In this document: positions 33,562-41,818 of the stretch, piece by piece | How the letters are laid out: each line of letters begins with the position of its first letter | How positions within the stretch are numbered: position 1 is the stretch's first letter | NCBI RefSeq assembly: GCF_002563675.1 | Contig: NZ_PDJC01000001.1 | Span: 868,001-932,000, forward strand | DNA: 64,000 nt | Direction: 5' to 3' | Source of the DNA: Propionicimonas paludicola | GTDB lineage: Bacteria; Actinomycetota; Actinomycetes; Propionibacteriales; Propionibacteriaceae | Notes under the pieces: model-generated | Database searches by the model: none | Seen by the model: only the letters and a program-made list of their open reading frames with translations | What the model was told of the DNA's origin: nothing | Translations under genes and position numbers: made by a program

Positions 33562-33900
33562 TCAGCCCTCGATCCGCTTCAGCTGCCACACCGCGCCGGC
33601 CTTCCAGCCAGAGCGGCCTTCCCAACGCGCCGCATGCCCATCGACCTCATAGACGACGCCGGCCGCCTCGACCCGATCGGACGCTTCAATGTCAGCGTCG
33701 AACGGGCCGTACAGCTTCGGGGTGGTGACAATCTGGGTCCGGTTCACCAGGTCGGTCTCGACAGAGCCGCCCGGGTCGACCATGAAGCCGTCCAGCGGCT
33801 GCCGTGCCGGGTCCGTCCAGTCGCGCTTCGTGGGGAGCTGCGAGTACGGATCGACGATCAGCGGGGCACGCAGACGAACGACCTGGCCACTTGTCGACAT
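33562..33900 (-). CDS. Head-tail stopper-like protein
   Basis: This is a 112-residue beta-rich protein. ATG 33900 follows GGAGG with good spacing. PYSQLPTKRDWTDP and YGPFDADIEASDRV followed by YEVDGHAARWEG match small head-closure proteins (gp16/HK97 family). Lies between the adaptor and the gp10-like gene. Confidence 0.65.
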   Translation of the reverse strand: MSTSGQVVRLRAPLIVDPYSQLPTKRDWTDPARQPLDGFMVDPGGSVETDLVNRTQIVTTPKLYGPFDADIEASDRVEAAGVVYEVDGHAARWEGRSGWKAGAVWQLKRIEG

Positions 33901-33931
33901 GGTGACCTCCTCTGCGCGGTACGCTCCCGGC

Positions 33932-34195
33932 ATGAGCCGTGAGGGACTGATCGGAACCGGGGCCGTGCTGGTCCTGGTCGCTGGTGGGCTGGCCTGGTGG
34001 GCGCCGGTCGCGTACGGACGCGCTGAGCAGGACGCCTACTTCTCAACTCCGGGCGGGATCGCCAGGGCCGAAGCCGCCGGCCAGATGGCAGGCCTTCAGG
34101 CCGCGTTACTGCCCGGGATCTCCGCAGGGCTGCTCGTCATCATCGCCATCGCACTGTTCGTCGTGGCCGCGGTCAGGAAGCCTCAGAGCTCGTAG
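33932..34195 (+). CDS. Small two-span membrane protein on opposite strand (moron candidate)
   Basis: This is an 87-residue protein on the plus strand inside the minus-strand head-tail module. The first hydrophobic segment is LIGTGAVLVLVAGGLAWWAP, a middle amphipathic part follows (GGIARAEAAGQMAGLQAA), then the span GISAGLLVIIAIALFVVAAV and a short basic tail. ATG lies 6 bp after TACGCT, a likely -10, so a leaderless mRNA is expected. Its stop overlaps the adaptor gene's stop tail-to-tail by 13 bp. Size, topology and opposite orientation fit a lysogenic-conversion or superinfection-exclusion protein expressed from the prophage. No homologue is recognised by eye. Confidence 0.7.
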   Translation: MSREGLIGTGAVLVLVAGGLAWWAPVAYGRAEQDAYFSTPGGIARAEAAGQMAGLQAALLPGISAGLLVIIAIALFVVAAVRKPQSS

Positions 34196-34653
34196 ATCGG
34201 GGCGCCGGCGAGCGACGCGCCGCACGAGCAGCTGGTGCCGCCGAACATCACGTCGCACCACGGCAGATGCGTGGTGCCGCTGTCGCTCATCGAGATCGTG
34301 AACGCCCGCGCCTTACTGGTGCGGCACAGCCGCTGCAGCTCGGTGATCTCCGACGGATAGAACGACCCCTTGCGCTTGCGGCTCGTGTCGACGGTCTTCG
34401 AATGGCTGAACGCGCCAGCGGTCTCCGACTCGGTGGTGATCGCTCCGGATCCGGCGTCGTGCCAGCGGACGATCGCCGATCGGAGAATCGCCTTCGCGGC
34501 GGCCGCGACCTCGGGGGACAGATCGTCGGTGCCGCCCAGGCAGGGGGCAACGATGACAGCTTGCGCGAGCGCGTCAGTGATCATCGCCGCGGTCTTCGTG
34601 TCGTCCGGCAAGCCGAACGGCGTGAGATCGCTGACCTGGATCAGTGCTGTCAT
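34183..34653 (-). CDS. Head-tail adaptor-like protein
   Basis: This is a 156-residue helical protein in the adaptor (gp6/gp15-type) position after the capsid genes. Helices TAAMITDALAQAVIVAPCL and AAAAKAILRSAIVRWHDAG are followed by a loop and a C-terminal Cys-rich segment (WCDVMFGGTSCSCGA) common in actinophage versions. Joins portal to stopper. Confidence 0.7.
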   Translation of the reverse strand: MTALIQVSDLTPFGLPDDTKTAAMITDALAQAVIVAPCLGGTDDLSPEVAAAAKAILRSAIVRWHDAGSGAITTESETAGAFSHSKTVDTSRKRKGSFYPSEITELQRLCRTSKARAFTISMSDSGTTHLPWCDVMFGGTSCSCGASLAGAPIYEL

Positions 34654-34669
34654 CGTTGCCCCCTTCTGG

Positions 34670-35140
34670 TCACTTGCGGGTACGGGGTCGGGTCGTACGC
34701 CGCGGGGTGGTGGCTGCCTTCGGCTTGGCAGCCGGGGCCGGCTCGGGGACCTTCACGGTCTCCTCGCTGGTCGTGGGGGACAGATCGACTTCCACCTCAC
34801 CGTCACCCGCAATGCCGGTGTCGGGCTCACCGTCACCTGCAGTGCCGGCGTCCGGGTCGCTCGCCTCGGCCTGGGTCTGGTCGCCGGCGTCAGCCGGGTC
34901 ACCAGCACCGGGGTCGGCCGGCTTGGTCTCGCCCTCGGGCTTGGCCGGGTCGCCGGCGTCCGGGACGCTCGGCTGCTGCGGACCGTCCGCGGGCTTGGGC
35001 TTCGGCTTCGGCTTGGGCTTCGGCTTGGGGTCGTAGGGTTCCCAACGACCCATGCCGTACTCGCCGCTCAGGAGCCGGGCCGCGGTCTCGTCATCGACGT
35101 TGACCACGGTCCCGGCGTCCGGGTTCTTGAGGCGAGGCAT
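34670..35140 (-). CDS. Low-complexity protein after capsid (DUF7302-like head)
   Basis: This is a 156-residue protein. The first 30 residues (LKNPDAGTVVNVDDETAARL) match the small proteins found after actinophage capsid genes. The rest is low complexity: a KPKPKPKP stretch, an acidic Asp/Glu/Pro part and a basic Arg/Thr tail. The DNA hexamer repeat gcttcg/gcttgg at 34995-35033 encodes the KP run. Start shares a base with the capsid stop. Role unknown; possibly a head decoration tether. Confidence 0.7.
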   Translation of the reverse strand: MPRLKNPDAGTVVNVDDETAARLLSGEYGMGRWEPYDPKPKPKPKPKPKPADGPQQPSVPDAGDPAKPEGETKPADPGAGDPADAGDQTQAEASDPDAGTAGDGEPDTGIAGDGEVEVDLSPTTSEETVKVPEPAPAAKPKAATTPRRTTRPRTRK

Positions 35141-36069
35141 CAGCTGTTCGCCACCGCGTCTTCGATGACCACGAAGCGGTCAGTGAAGACGTACCAGCCG
35201 TAGACGATCTCCAGACGGAGAGCGATCTGGTTCTTCCGCTTCAGGTCGCCCTGGCCGTCGGGGTCGCCGTAGCGGATGAGCTCGATCGGCAGGTCGCGCT
35301 GGATGCCCCAGCGGATGCCGTTCTTGAAGTCGCCGACGATCGCGCGAACCTTGGTGTCGGCGGCCTCCGGGGTGCCGTCGACGGTGTCGCCCTGGGCGAC
35401 CGGGACACCGGAGAAGTCGGTGACGGCGGTGCCGAAACCGAGCTGCGGGTACCGCATGTCGGAGGTCAGGCCGGCGCCGTCCTTCCGCTTCAGGTTCGCC
35501 AGCGCCCAGGCGAACTTCGGCGAGAACGCCGCACCGTTCACCGCGATCGGGGTTGTGGCGTTGACGAGCAGGCCCACCGCAGCGCGGAAGTCCGCGTCCG
35601 CCTCCGAGGTGCCGGTGATCTCGACCCGCTTGGTGGTCGCGGTCACGTAGTTGTCCCAGCCGGAGATCACACTGCCCGAAAGCGGGTTGATCCGGTGGTA
35701 GAGGCCCAGATCGAGGGCTCGGGACAGCGCGAGCGAACCCGCCTCGCCGAGGCTCTTGAGGATCTCCAGCTGGTAGTCCTCCTCGGCCCACTGGACTTCC
35801 TCGTTGAACCGCATCGTGACCTGCGCCTTGTGGGGCTTCGCGGTCGCGGAGGTGAACCCACCGCTGGTGGACGACTTGTTGGCGCCCTCCTCGACGAACT
35901 CCGCCTTCGGGAAGTCGTTGAAGACGATGAGGTCCGTCTCACCGAACTTCATCGGCTCCCGGCCGGTCAGCTTCGCGACGGTCGAGTCGGTGCGCGCCTG
36001 GGTGACCATGCCGGCCGCAATGTTGCGGGGCATGAGGACCTTGGCCTGAGTGGTTCCAAAAACAGCCAT
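35140..36069 (-). CDS. Major capsid protein, HK97 fold
   Basis: This is a 309-residue protein with the HK97-type N-arm and E-loop region (AEFVEEGANKSSTSGGF), spine helix (VQWAEEDYQLEILKSLGEAG), A-domain segment with DLGLYHRINPLSG, and C-terminal YGWYVFTDRFVVIED. There is no long delta domain, because a separate scaffold gene precedes it. It forms the icosahedral shell. Confidence 0.93.
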   Translation of the reverse strand: MAVFGTTQAKVLMPRNIAAGMVTQARTDSTVAKLTGREPMKFGETDLIVFNDFPKAEFVEEGANKSSTSGGFTSATAKPHKAQVTMRFNEEVQWAEEDYQLEILKSLGEAGSLALSRALDLGLYHRINPLSGSVISGWDNYVTATTKRVEITGTSEADADFRAAVGLLVNATTPIAVNGAAFSPKFAWALANLKRKDGAGLTSDMRYPQLGFGTAVTDFSGVPVAQGDTVDGTPEAADTKVRAIVGDFKNGIRWGIQRDLPIELIRYGDPDGQGDLKRKNQIALRLEIVYGWYVFTDRFVVIEDAVANS

Positions 36070-36084
36070 GACGGCCTCTCTTTC

Positions 36085-36573
36085 CTAATCGTTATTGCCG
36101 AACAGCTGGGCCACGACGGCCCGCTCTTCGGAGGTGACATTCGGGGTCGTCTCGCCCTCGTTGGGCACGACCCCGTTACGACTGGCGACGATGACCGGCT
36201 TGAGCACGTCGGCGTGAGCCTCGAGCTCCTCCTTGGTCGACCCCTTCAGCAGCTCGGCCGGCACGCCCTTGGTCTTCGCGACCTCGGCGGTCCAGTCGGC
36301 GACCTGCTTGTCCTGAGCAGCCTTGGCCGCGGCCGACTGCTTCTCGGTCTTGAAGGCGTTCAGCTCCTTCTCAGTCGCCTCGATCCGGTCGAGGGCCTTC
36401 TGCAGCTCGGTCTTCGAGGCGTCCTGCGCCTTGTCGAACTGAGCCGCTTTGTTCTTCAGGTCCTCGTAGTCGGCGTACTCGCCGCGGATCTTGGTCTCCT
36501 GCCGGGTGAGCCGGTCCGCGATGATGCGGTCCAGGTCCTCCTGAGTGGCAGGCGGGGTATAGGTCATCGTCAT
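36085..36573 (-). CDS. Scaffolding protein
   Basis: This is a 162-residue, highly charged protein, predicted almost wholly coiled coil from residue 8 to 110 (IIADRLTRQETKIRGEYADY, then a long Lys/Glu/Ala helix), with a C-terminal helix-loop that would contact the capsid. It lies immediately before the capsid gene, 15 bp away, and matches actinophage scaffold proteins by size and composition. It leaves the head during maturation. Confidence 0.85.
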   Translation of the reverse strand: MTMTYTPPATQEDLDRIIADRLTRQETKIRGEYADYEDLKNKAAQFDKAQDASKTELQKALDRIEATEKELNAFKTEKQSAAAKAAQDKQVADWTAEVAKTKGVPAELLKGSTKEELEAHADVLKPVIVASRNGVVPNEGETTPNVTSEERAVVAQLFGNND

Positions 36574-36632
36574 TCCTTCCGTTGTTGAGCCCGTCGGCTA
36601 TGGCCCCGATTGACCGCTCGGGTTGGCGTAAG

Positions 36633-37316
36633 TCAGTTGGGTAGGTGCGCTGCGATCCACTCGGTGGCGCGCGCGTTGTCGGCAGCCCGCTGCTCCTCGG
36701 TCATGCCGGCCCGGCGCTCCGACTGCCGGTAGGCCTGCAGGTCGAACACGGCCGCGTCCTCGCCCCACGACGGCGCCGCCTGGCACTTGTCGTGGTCGTG
36801 AGCTCCGAACCGGACAGTCGTGGTCGTGTAGACGCCACCGCGGGTGGCGAGCATCTTGCAGAAGTCGCACGAGTCGCCGTGCGCGACCCGCATCCAGCCG
36901 CGCGCTTTCGGATCAGCGACCGAGGATCGGATGATCGTGTTCCGCGAGAAGTTCGTCAGGCGCCGCTCCAGGCCACCCCACAGCAACTGCTGGAACGCTG
37001 CATCGCTGGTCGCCTCCGACGTCGCCCAGCCGACCAGCGCCGGAATGCCGGCATCCTTGGTGGCCGCGGGGATCGCAGAGAACTGGCCACCGATCCCGAA
37101 CGCATCCCGGGTCTCGTCGTACCAGTCCGCGGCCGCGGTCGCGAGCGCCGGCCCGTACAGGTCGACCATCGACGGCAGGACCTTGTTCAGGAACACGTCG
37201 GCCGCATCCAGGTCGGTGACCTGCGACCAGATCTTGTCGAAGTCGCCGCGGGCGTTGCGGACGATGTTCTTCAGCCGGTACTCCAGGACCGCCAGCTGCA
37301 CGCCGGGGGAGTCCAC
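36633..37316 (-). CDS. MuF-like minor head protein
   Basis: This is a 227-residue protein with GTG start 3 bp after the portal stop. It has a helical N-terminus, and the C-terminal half carries RVAHGDSCDFCKMLATRGGVY and then RFGAHDHDKCQA, the Cys/His cluster typical of actinophage MuF-type (VG15-like) minor capsid proteins. A protease activity is not evident: no Ser-His motif. It is packaged at the portal vertex. Confidence 0.82.
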   Translation of the reverse strand: MDSPGVQLAVLEYRLKNIVRNARGDFDKIWSQVTDLDAADVFLNKVLPSMVDLYGPALATAAADWYDETRDAFGIGGQFSAIPAATKDAGIPALVGWATSEATSDAAFQQLLWGGLERRLTNFSRNTIIRSSVADPKARGWMRVAHGDSCDFCKMLATRGGVYTTTTVRFGAHDHDKCQAAPSWGEDAAVFDLQAYRQSERRAGMTEEQRAADNARATEWIAAHLPN

Positions 37317-37319
37317 GGG

Positions 37320-38906
37320 CTACTTGCTTTCGAGCGCGGCGGCCTGGTTGTCCGGGACACGCAACGAGACCGGGACGGCGCCGGTGAACTTCAGGCCTAG
37401 CAGGCCCACTCTCGCAGCGGCGTCCTCGGGGTCGGCGCCGGCGCGGATCGCGACGCCGAGCGCATCGAACCGGGCGCGCATGAGGTTCGCTTCGGCGATC
37501 GCTTCATCGGTCGCGCTCGCCGGCTGATCGGCGGTGGTGGCCGGGTTGGCGGCCGCGCTGTCGAGGATCGTCCGCAGGTTGGCCATGCCCTTGTCGCGGT
37601 CACGCTCACCAAGGAGCTGAGCCACGGTGGTCTCGTCCAGACCGATGAGCTTCACCGCGGCGTCGGTATCGGCGATCCACGGCATCGACGTCGTCACCTT
37701 CAAGAACCAGTCAGCGGCCGCCGACTTCGACTCGTGCCGAGGATCGCGGAAGTTCGCCTGCAGGTTACGCAGTTCGACGGGCAGCGTGGTCGCACCCTCA
37801 CGGATCATCCACGCGTTCTGCAGGGTCCGCACGTGCGCCGACCGCCAGCCATCGATCGTGTCCTCAGCCTCAGAGATCAGATCCTCACGCGACGCCAGGT
37901 ACGACTCGGCCGAGGTGGGGTTCGCCTGCGTCATGCCGATACCCAGCGACGACACCGGGATCGACGCCTCAGCAGCGAACAGCTGCGCCCACACCTCGAG
38001 CTGATCCACGTGCGGCTGCTGGCTTGCCTGGGTCAGCTGCGTCAAGGTCGCGCGAGTGGTCTCGGCCTCGTCGTTGTCCGGGACGGAGAAGATGCCGTTC
38101 AGGAGCATCTTCCAGGTCGGGTTCCCCTCGAAGAACGACTCGTCGGGTCCGAACAGCGCCAGGGTCGGAATCGAGTAGAAGTCGGCGGTCCCCTCGGAGC
38201 GGAGGATCGACCGGACCGCGGAGTTCGTGAGAGCCATGATCGGCCGGCTGATCCGCGACGATCCGAACGGGCGGCCGTCCCGACGCCGATAGACCAGCGG
38301 CTCGACCGGGATCCGGGGCAGCGAGGACGGCAGCCGTTCGACGACGGCACCGTCCTTGCACACGATGACCTGCTTGGGCAGGTACAGGTTGAACGCGGCC
38401 ATCTTCGCCTGCTTGTCGCGATCAACGACCGACAGGAAGTTCACCAGCTGGCGGGCACGCGACGACCACTCACCGGTGCCGTTCAGCGCCGACTTCCGGC
38501 TGATCACAACCTCAGGATCACCCGCCGCGGTGTCGCCCCGGGTCGTGATCTGCCACGCCACGGAATGCTCCAGGGACGACAGGCCCGAGATCCGCGCCTC
38601 GGAGTAGTAGTCGTTGCCGGTGAGGATCTCGTCCAGGCCGAACTCGGTCAGGTCCCGGCCAGGGATCGAGAACTCAACCAGACGCGCACGGCGCGCCAGC
38701 GCCTCGACGGCCTTCGCCGGCCAGCCCAGGACCATGCCGATGTTCCGCAGGTACGGCGGGATTGTCGGCGGGAGCTGCCGCAGAGCGTGCTTCCCGTCCA
38801 TGTACGCCGACCGGAGCTGGTTCCGGCGTGCCTTCGCGTCGAGCTGCGCCTCCAGCTGGTTGACGACGCGCTGCTCGTCGACCGTCAGGCCACGGATCAC
38901 AGTCAC
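37320..38906 (-). CDS. Portal protein
   Basis: This is a 528-residue protein (SPP1/gp6-like portal). GTG 38906 overlaps the terminase stop by GTGA. The conserved wing and stem parts include PPYLRNIGMVLGWPAKAVEA, then YYSEARISGLSSLEHSVAW and SSRISRPIMALTNSAVRSIL. The twelve-fold ring at one capsid vertex passes DNA and docks the terminase. Length is usual for the family. Confidence 0.92.
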   Translation of the reverse strand: MTVIRGLTVDEQRVVNQLEAQLDAKARRNQLRSAYMDGKHALRQLPPTIPPYLRNIGMVLGWPAKAVEALARRARLVEFSIPGRDLTEFGLDEILTGNDYYSEARISGLSSLEHSVAWQITTRGDTAAGDPEVVISRKSALNGTGEWSSRARQLVNFLSVVDRDKQAKMAAFNLYLPKQVIVCKDGAVVERLPSSLPRIPVEPLVYRRRDGRPFGSSRISRPIMALTNSAVRSILRSEGTADFYSIPTLALFGPDESFFEGNPTWKMLLNGIFSVPDNDEAETTRATLTQLTQASQQPHVDQLEVWAQLFAAEASIPVSSLGIGMTQANPTSAESYLASREDLISEAEDTIDGWRSAHVRTLQNAWMIREGATTLPVELRNLQANFRDPRHESKSAAADWFLKVTTSMPWIADTDAAVKLIGLDETTVAQLLGERDRDKGMANLRTILDSAAANPATTADQPASATDEAIAEANLMRARFDALGVAIRAGADPEDAAARVGLLGLKFTGAVPVSLRVPDNQAAALESK

Positions 38907-40693
38907 GATGGCACCACCGCCCTCCAGCCTCCACCGGAGCGTGCCCCGGTCCTGATCTTGACCTTGCCTGACGCGATCACTGCGCGTGCCCCGACGACGG
39001 CACCGACCATGGCGACCGCCAAGTCGACGAGCTGCAGAGAGTCGCGGGTGACCTTGCCCAACGAGATGCCCCACTGGTTCGGCCGGTTCTTCGCCGCGTG
39101 AACGTGACTCCTCAGCTGCGGCGACCCGTCCCACCGGAACGGCACCTCGTCGGGTCCTTCGTCGTCGATCCACGACTGGACGAGCTCGGCCGTCTTCGTG
39201 AACTCGTAGTTCCTCGCCAGACCGCCCGACGCGGATAGCCGCATGTCGTACAGCACCGGGGAGCCCTTCGCTCCCGGCGTCGCCCACACCTTCAGCCGCG
39301 GCCGGAACAGCGTCGCCCACTCGGCAATCTGGTCAGCCCAGTACAGGGCCACACCCTCGTCGTCCTTCGCCGGGCCCGGATCCACCCCGAACCACTCAAC
39401 CTTGTAGGTCGCCTTCGCAGCCCGAACCGCATCGTCGACCTGGTCCCGCGGCACCAACCAGCGGCCATCCCGCTTGTCGTTCCAGCCTTTCGGCTTCGCC
39501 CAGCAGCCCAGCTGCTGCACGTAGAAGTCCCGTAGCCGGCACCCGACCAGCGCCGTCGCATCCTCCGACTTCGAGCAGTCGAGGAACAATGCGATCTGCT
39601 GGCCGGCCTGCAGCGGGTTCGACGCGTCGGCGAGCTGGTCGAAGTTCGCCGGATCCACCCACGAGTCCTCGTCGGCGGCCAAACCGTTGAAGTAGTAGCG
39701 GATCGAGTCACCGACCGACGTCGTGTTGTCGAGCATCTCCCGCGACATCCGCAGCAGATCCGACCACTTCGCATCCATGTAGGCCGCCCGCAGACCAGCC
39801 AGCCGGCCTTCCTCGGTCATCATGTCGGCGGTCGGCGGTGCTTCGATCGAGTCGTACAGGATGTCGCGAGGGTTGGAGTACTTCGGCGCCTGCTGCACCT
39901 GCCATGCCTCGTACGACTTCTCGGCCACCGACTCCTGGCCGAGCCGGTGAGCGTTCGTGAACTCCAGCGACCGGGCCTGCACCGACGCCGGCGACTTCGC
40001 GACGTTGCGGCGGGCCTGGGCGGCGATCGCGTGCCCCTGGTCGGTGTGCATGTGGTGCGTCTCGTTCAGCAACGAGCAGGTCACCGGGTCGCCCTCGTTC
40101 GTCTTCTCCGAAAGCGTGTTCACCTCGACGCGGCCGAAGCTGTCGACCATCACCGTGCGAGTCACCCCGCAGTCGAGCCGGTAGAACGCCCGGGCGTCCA
40201 TCGACCACATCGCGTTCATGATCCGCAGCAGGTCCCGCGACTGCGACTCCGAGTTCGACGAGATCTGCACCAGCGGCAGACCTCGAGGACGTCCGATCGG
40301 GCGGCCAGTCTTGTCGTCGACGTCGTACAGCTCGACCGGGCCGGCCAGCTCCATGTTCCCGATCGTCGCCGCGAACGGGTCCTTCCCGGTGCCCTTCGCG
40401 CCACGCTTCACACCGCGCCGATACACGAACCGACCGTCGTCGTCGACCCAGTACCACAGCATCAGGAACCGCTTCTGGCCATCGGTGAACCGCCACGGCT
40501 GCCCGGTCAGGTAGTGGATCAGGCCAGGCCGCTCGGTGCGTCCCTCCGCCCAGGCGATCAACGCCGGCGCGAGCGAAGACCGGACGATCGCCAGCTTCTC
40601 CTCCGGATCCGTCGGCCACGGCAACGTGCACCAGGCGCCCGTCTCCGGATCGACCCGGTACCCGGGTAGAAGCTCAGAGCTCGCGGTAGTCAT
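38903..40693 (-). CDS. Terminase large subunit
   Basis: This is a 596-residue protein. ATG 40693 is chosen, since the longer frame upstream has no homology-like sequence. The ATPase has Walker A-like RGVKRGAKGTGKDP at about residue 110 and the acidic Walker B region near VDSFGRVEVNTLSEKTNEGD. The C-terminal RNase H-like nuclease has acidic FLDCSKSEDATALVG and later GVDPGPAKDDEG. It packages and cuts concatemeric DNA. Overlaps the small subunit gene by 20 bp. Confidence 0.92.
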   Translation of the reverse strand: MTTASSELLPGYRVDPETGAWCTLPWPTDPEEKLAIVRSSLAPALIAWAEGRTERPGLIHYLTGQPWRFTDGQKRFLMLWYWVDDDGRFVYRRGVKRGAKGTGKDPFAATIGNMELAGPVELYDVDDKTGRPIGRPRGLPLVQISSNSESQSRDLLRIMNAMWSMDARAFYRLDCGVTRTVMVDSFGRVEVNTLSEKTNEGDPVTCSLLNETHHMHTDQGHAIAAQARRNVAKSPASVQARSLEFTNAHRLGQESVAEKSYEAWQVQQAPKYSNPRDILYDSIEAPPTADMMTEEGRLAGLRAAYMDAKWSDLLRMSREMLDNTTSVGDSIRYYFNGLAADEDSWVDPANFDQLADASNPLQAGQQIALFLDCSKSEDATALVGCRLRDFYVQQLGCWAKPKGWNDKRDGRWLVPRDQVDDAVRAAKATYKVEWFGVDPGPAKDDEGVALYWADQIAEWATLFRPRLKVWATPGAKGSPVLYDMRLSASGGLARNYEFTKTAELVQSWIDDEGPDEVPFRWDGSPQLRSHVHAAKNRPNQWGISLGKVTRDSLQLVDLAVAMVGAVVGARAVIASGKVKIRTGARSGGGWRAVVPS

Positions 40694-41108
40694 CCAGCGA
40701 CACCACGGCGGCCGGCGCCGCGTCCTCGGCCACCTCCGGCTTCCTGGTGAAGTACCGGATCCGCAGATCGCGCCGGTAGTCGACCGTCGTGCCCAGGACC
40801 TTCTCCCGGTTCCGGATCTCGGTCGCCATGCCGGTGCCGCCATCGGTGTGGAACTTCGCCTTCAGCGCCGCGGTGTCCATCGCGAACTCCCAGTCCGACG
40901 CCGTCCACAGCGAGCAGTGCGGCATCGTCGACACCGTCGCCCACCAGCGCTTCGTCCACGTCGGCCAGGCCCGGCCATCCGGCTGAGTCCGCGGCAACTT
41001 CGGCCCACCGGTGAACGGCACATCCTCAACGAGGACCCACTCGGTCGTCGGCGGGTGCCGGGTGATCGCCTGACCCTCGGTCTTCTGCTTACGGCCAGGA
41101 ACAGGCAC
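40674..41108 (-). CDS. Terminase small subunit
   Basis: This is a 144-residue protein before the large subunit. WPTWTKRWWATVSTMPHCSL and WEFAMDTAALKAKFHTDGG are characteristic of the actinophage small terminase family that recognises the packaging site and feeds it to TerL. GTG/ATG choice is not in doubt: ATG 41108. The G-rich segment upstream may lie near the packaging site. Confidence 0.82.
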   Translation of the reverse strand: MPVPGRKQKTEGQAITRHPPTTEWVLVEDVPFTGGPKLPRTQPDGRAWPTWTKRWWATVSTMPHCSLWTASDWEFAMDTAALKAKFHTDGGTGMATEIRNREKVLGTTVDYRRDLRIRYFTRKPEVAEDAAPAAVVSLDDYREL

Positions 41109-41185
41109 CAGCGATCACCTCCCGAAATCCAAAGGCTCTGAACGGTTCACGTTTTGCACAGCCAGGCAAGCCCTATGCCTAACGT

Positions 41186-41209
41186 GGGGTGGGGGTTGGG
41201 GGTGGGGGG
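41186..41209 (+). other. G-quadruplex-forming tract in front of terS
   Basis: The plus strand has four G-runs of 4, 5, 5 and 6 separated by T, TT and T, a strict G4 motif with very short loops. It is followed by ggtccccctggggg, a short palindrome. It lies in the 116-bp gap between the HNH gene and terS, where cos or pac sites of HNH-type phages are usually found. Confidence 0.7.
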
Positions 41210-41224
41210 TGGTCCCCCTGGGGG

Positions 41225-41551
41225 TCAGGCTTGGTTGGGGTGGGGCTTGGGGCCGCGGTGGCCTTTGAGGCGTTCGCGGCCGGCTTGCTGTTCGCCGCGC
41301 GTCTTGTGGTCGTGGCAGGGGCTGCAGAGGCCTTGGCCGTTGTCGAGGGTGTCGGGGTTGATGCCTTGGCGGAGGCATTCGGCGTGCGGGATGCGGTGGT
41401 CGGCGATCGTGCTTGGCTGGGTGCAGCCGTTGGGGGTGCAGTTGGGGCAGCCTGGGCATTGGCAGGTCGGGTCGCGTCGGAGGATCTTGGCCCGGATTGG
41501 TTTGGGGTAGCTGTTGCGACGTCCTGACCAGCTGGTGGTGCGATCGGTCAC
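41225..41551 (-). CDS. HNH endonuclease next to terminase
   Basis: This is a 108-residue protein with two zinc-binding Cys pairs and the HNH core: CPGCPNC, then IADHRIPHAE and DNGQGLCSPCHDHKTR. HNH proteins beside TerS/TerL of cos-type phages help TerL cut the genome at the packaging site. ATG 41551 overlaps the stop of the gene before it by ATGA. Small and complete. Confidence 0.85.
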   Translation of the reverse strand: MTDRTTSWSGRRNSYPKPIRAKILRRDPTCQCPGCPNCTPNGCTQPSTIADHRIPHAECLRQGINPDTLDNGQGLCSPCHDHKTRGEQQAGRERLKGHRGPKPHPNQA

Positions 41552-41769
41552 TCGTCGGACCAGATGTCGGCGCTGATGCGCTCAGCCTGGACGAGGAGGC
41601 CGTCGGTGACGTGGAGCGGCTGGCCGTCGGCAACGGTGCGGTAGTAGCCGCCGCGGCCGGTCCCGTAGTCGGCCTGGTTGATGCTGAACGCGACGACGAC
41701 CCAGTTGAGCGTGGCCCTGCCGTCGCATTCGTCGGCGAGTGTCGGCCTCGAAGTCGTAGGGCGCGCCAT
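41548..41769 (-). CDS. Small phage protein, probably frameshifted at the 5' end
   Basis: The 73-residue frame (DECDGRATLNWVVVAFSINQ, then GGYYRTVADGQPLHVTDGL) looks like a real small beta-rich protein. Its first residues (MARPTTSRPT) do not. In the neighbouring frame, from ATG 41818, MKTPRGPRVKITVTTTDGAP and YDFEADT read as a natural N-terminus that could join at the repeat gtcggcgagtgtcggc (41731-41746) by a +1 shift. A single-base mutation, a sequencing error or programmed frameshifting could explain this. Confidence 0.5.
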   Translation of the reverse strand: MARPTTSRPTLADECDGRATLNWVVVAFSINQADYGTGRGGYYRTVADGQPLHVTDGLLVQAERISADIWSDE

Positions 41770-41818
41770 CGGTGGTGGTGACAGTGATCTTCACTCTGGG
41801 TCCTCTCGGGGTCTTCAT

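Noticed and set aside
38907-39320. Portal protein start far upstream at 39320
   Set aside because: That part is an out-of-frame reading of the terminase gene. GTG 38906 gives the usual 4-bp overlap and family length.
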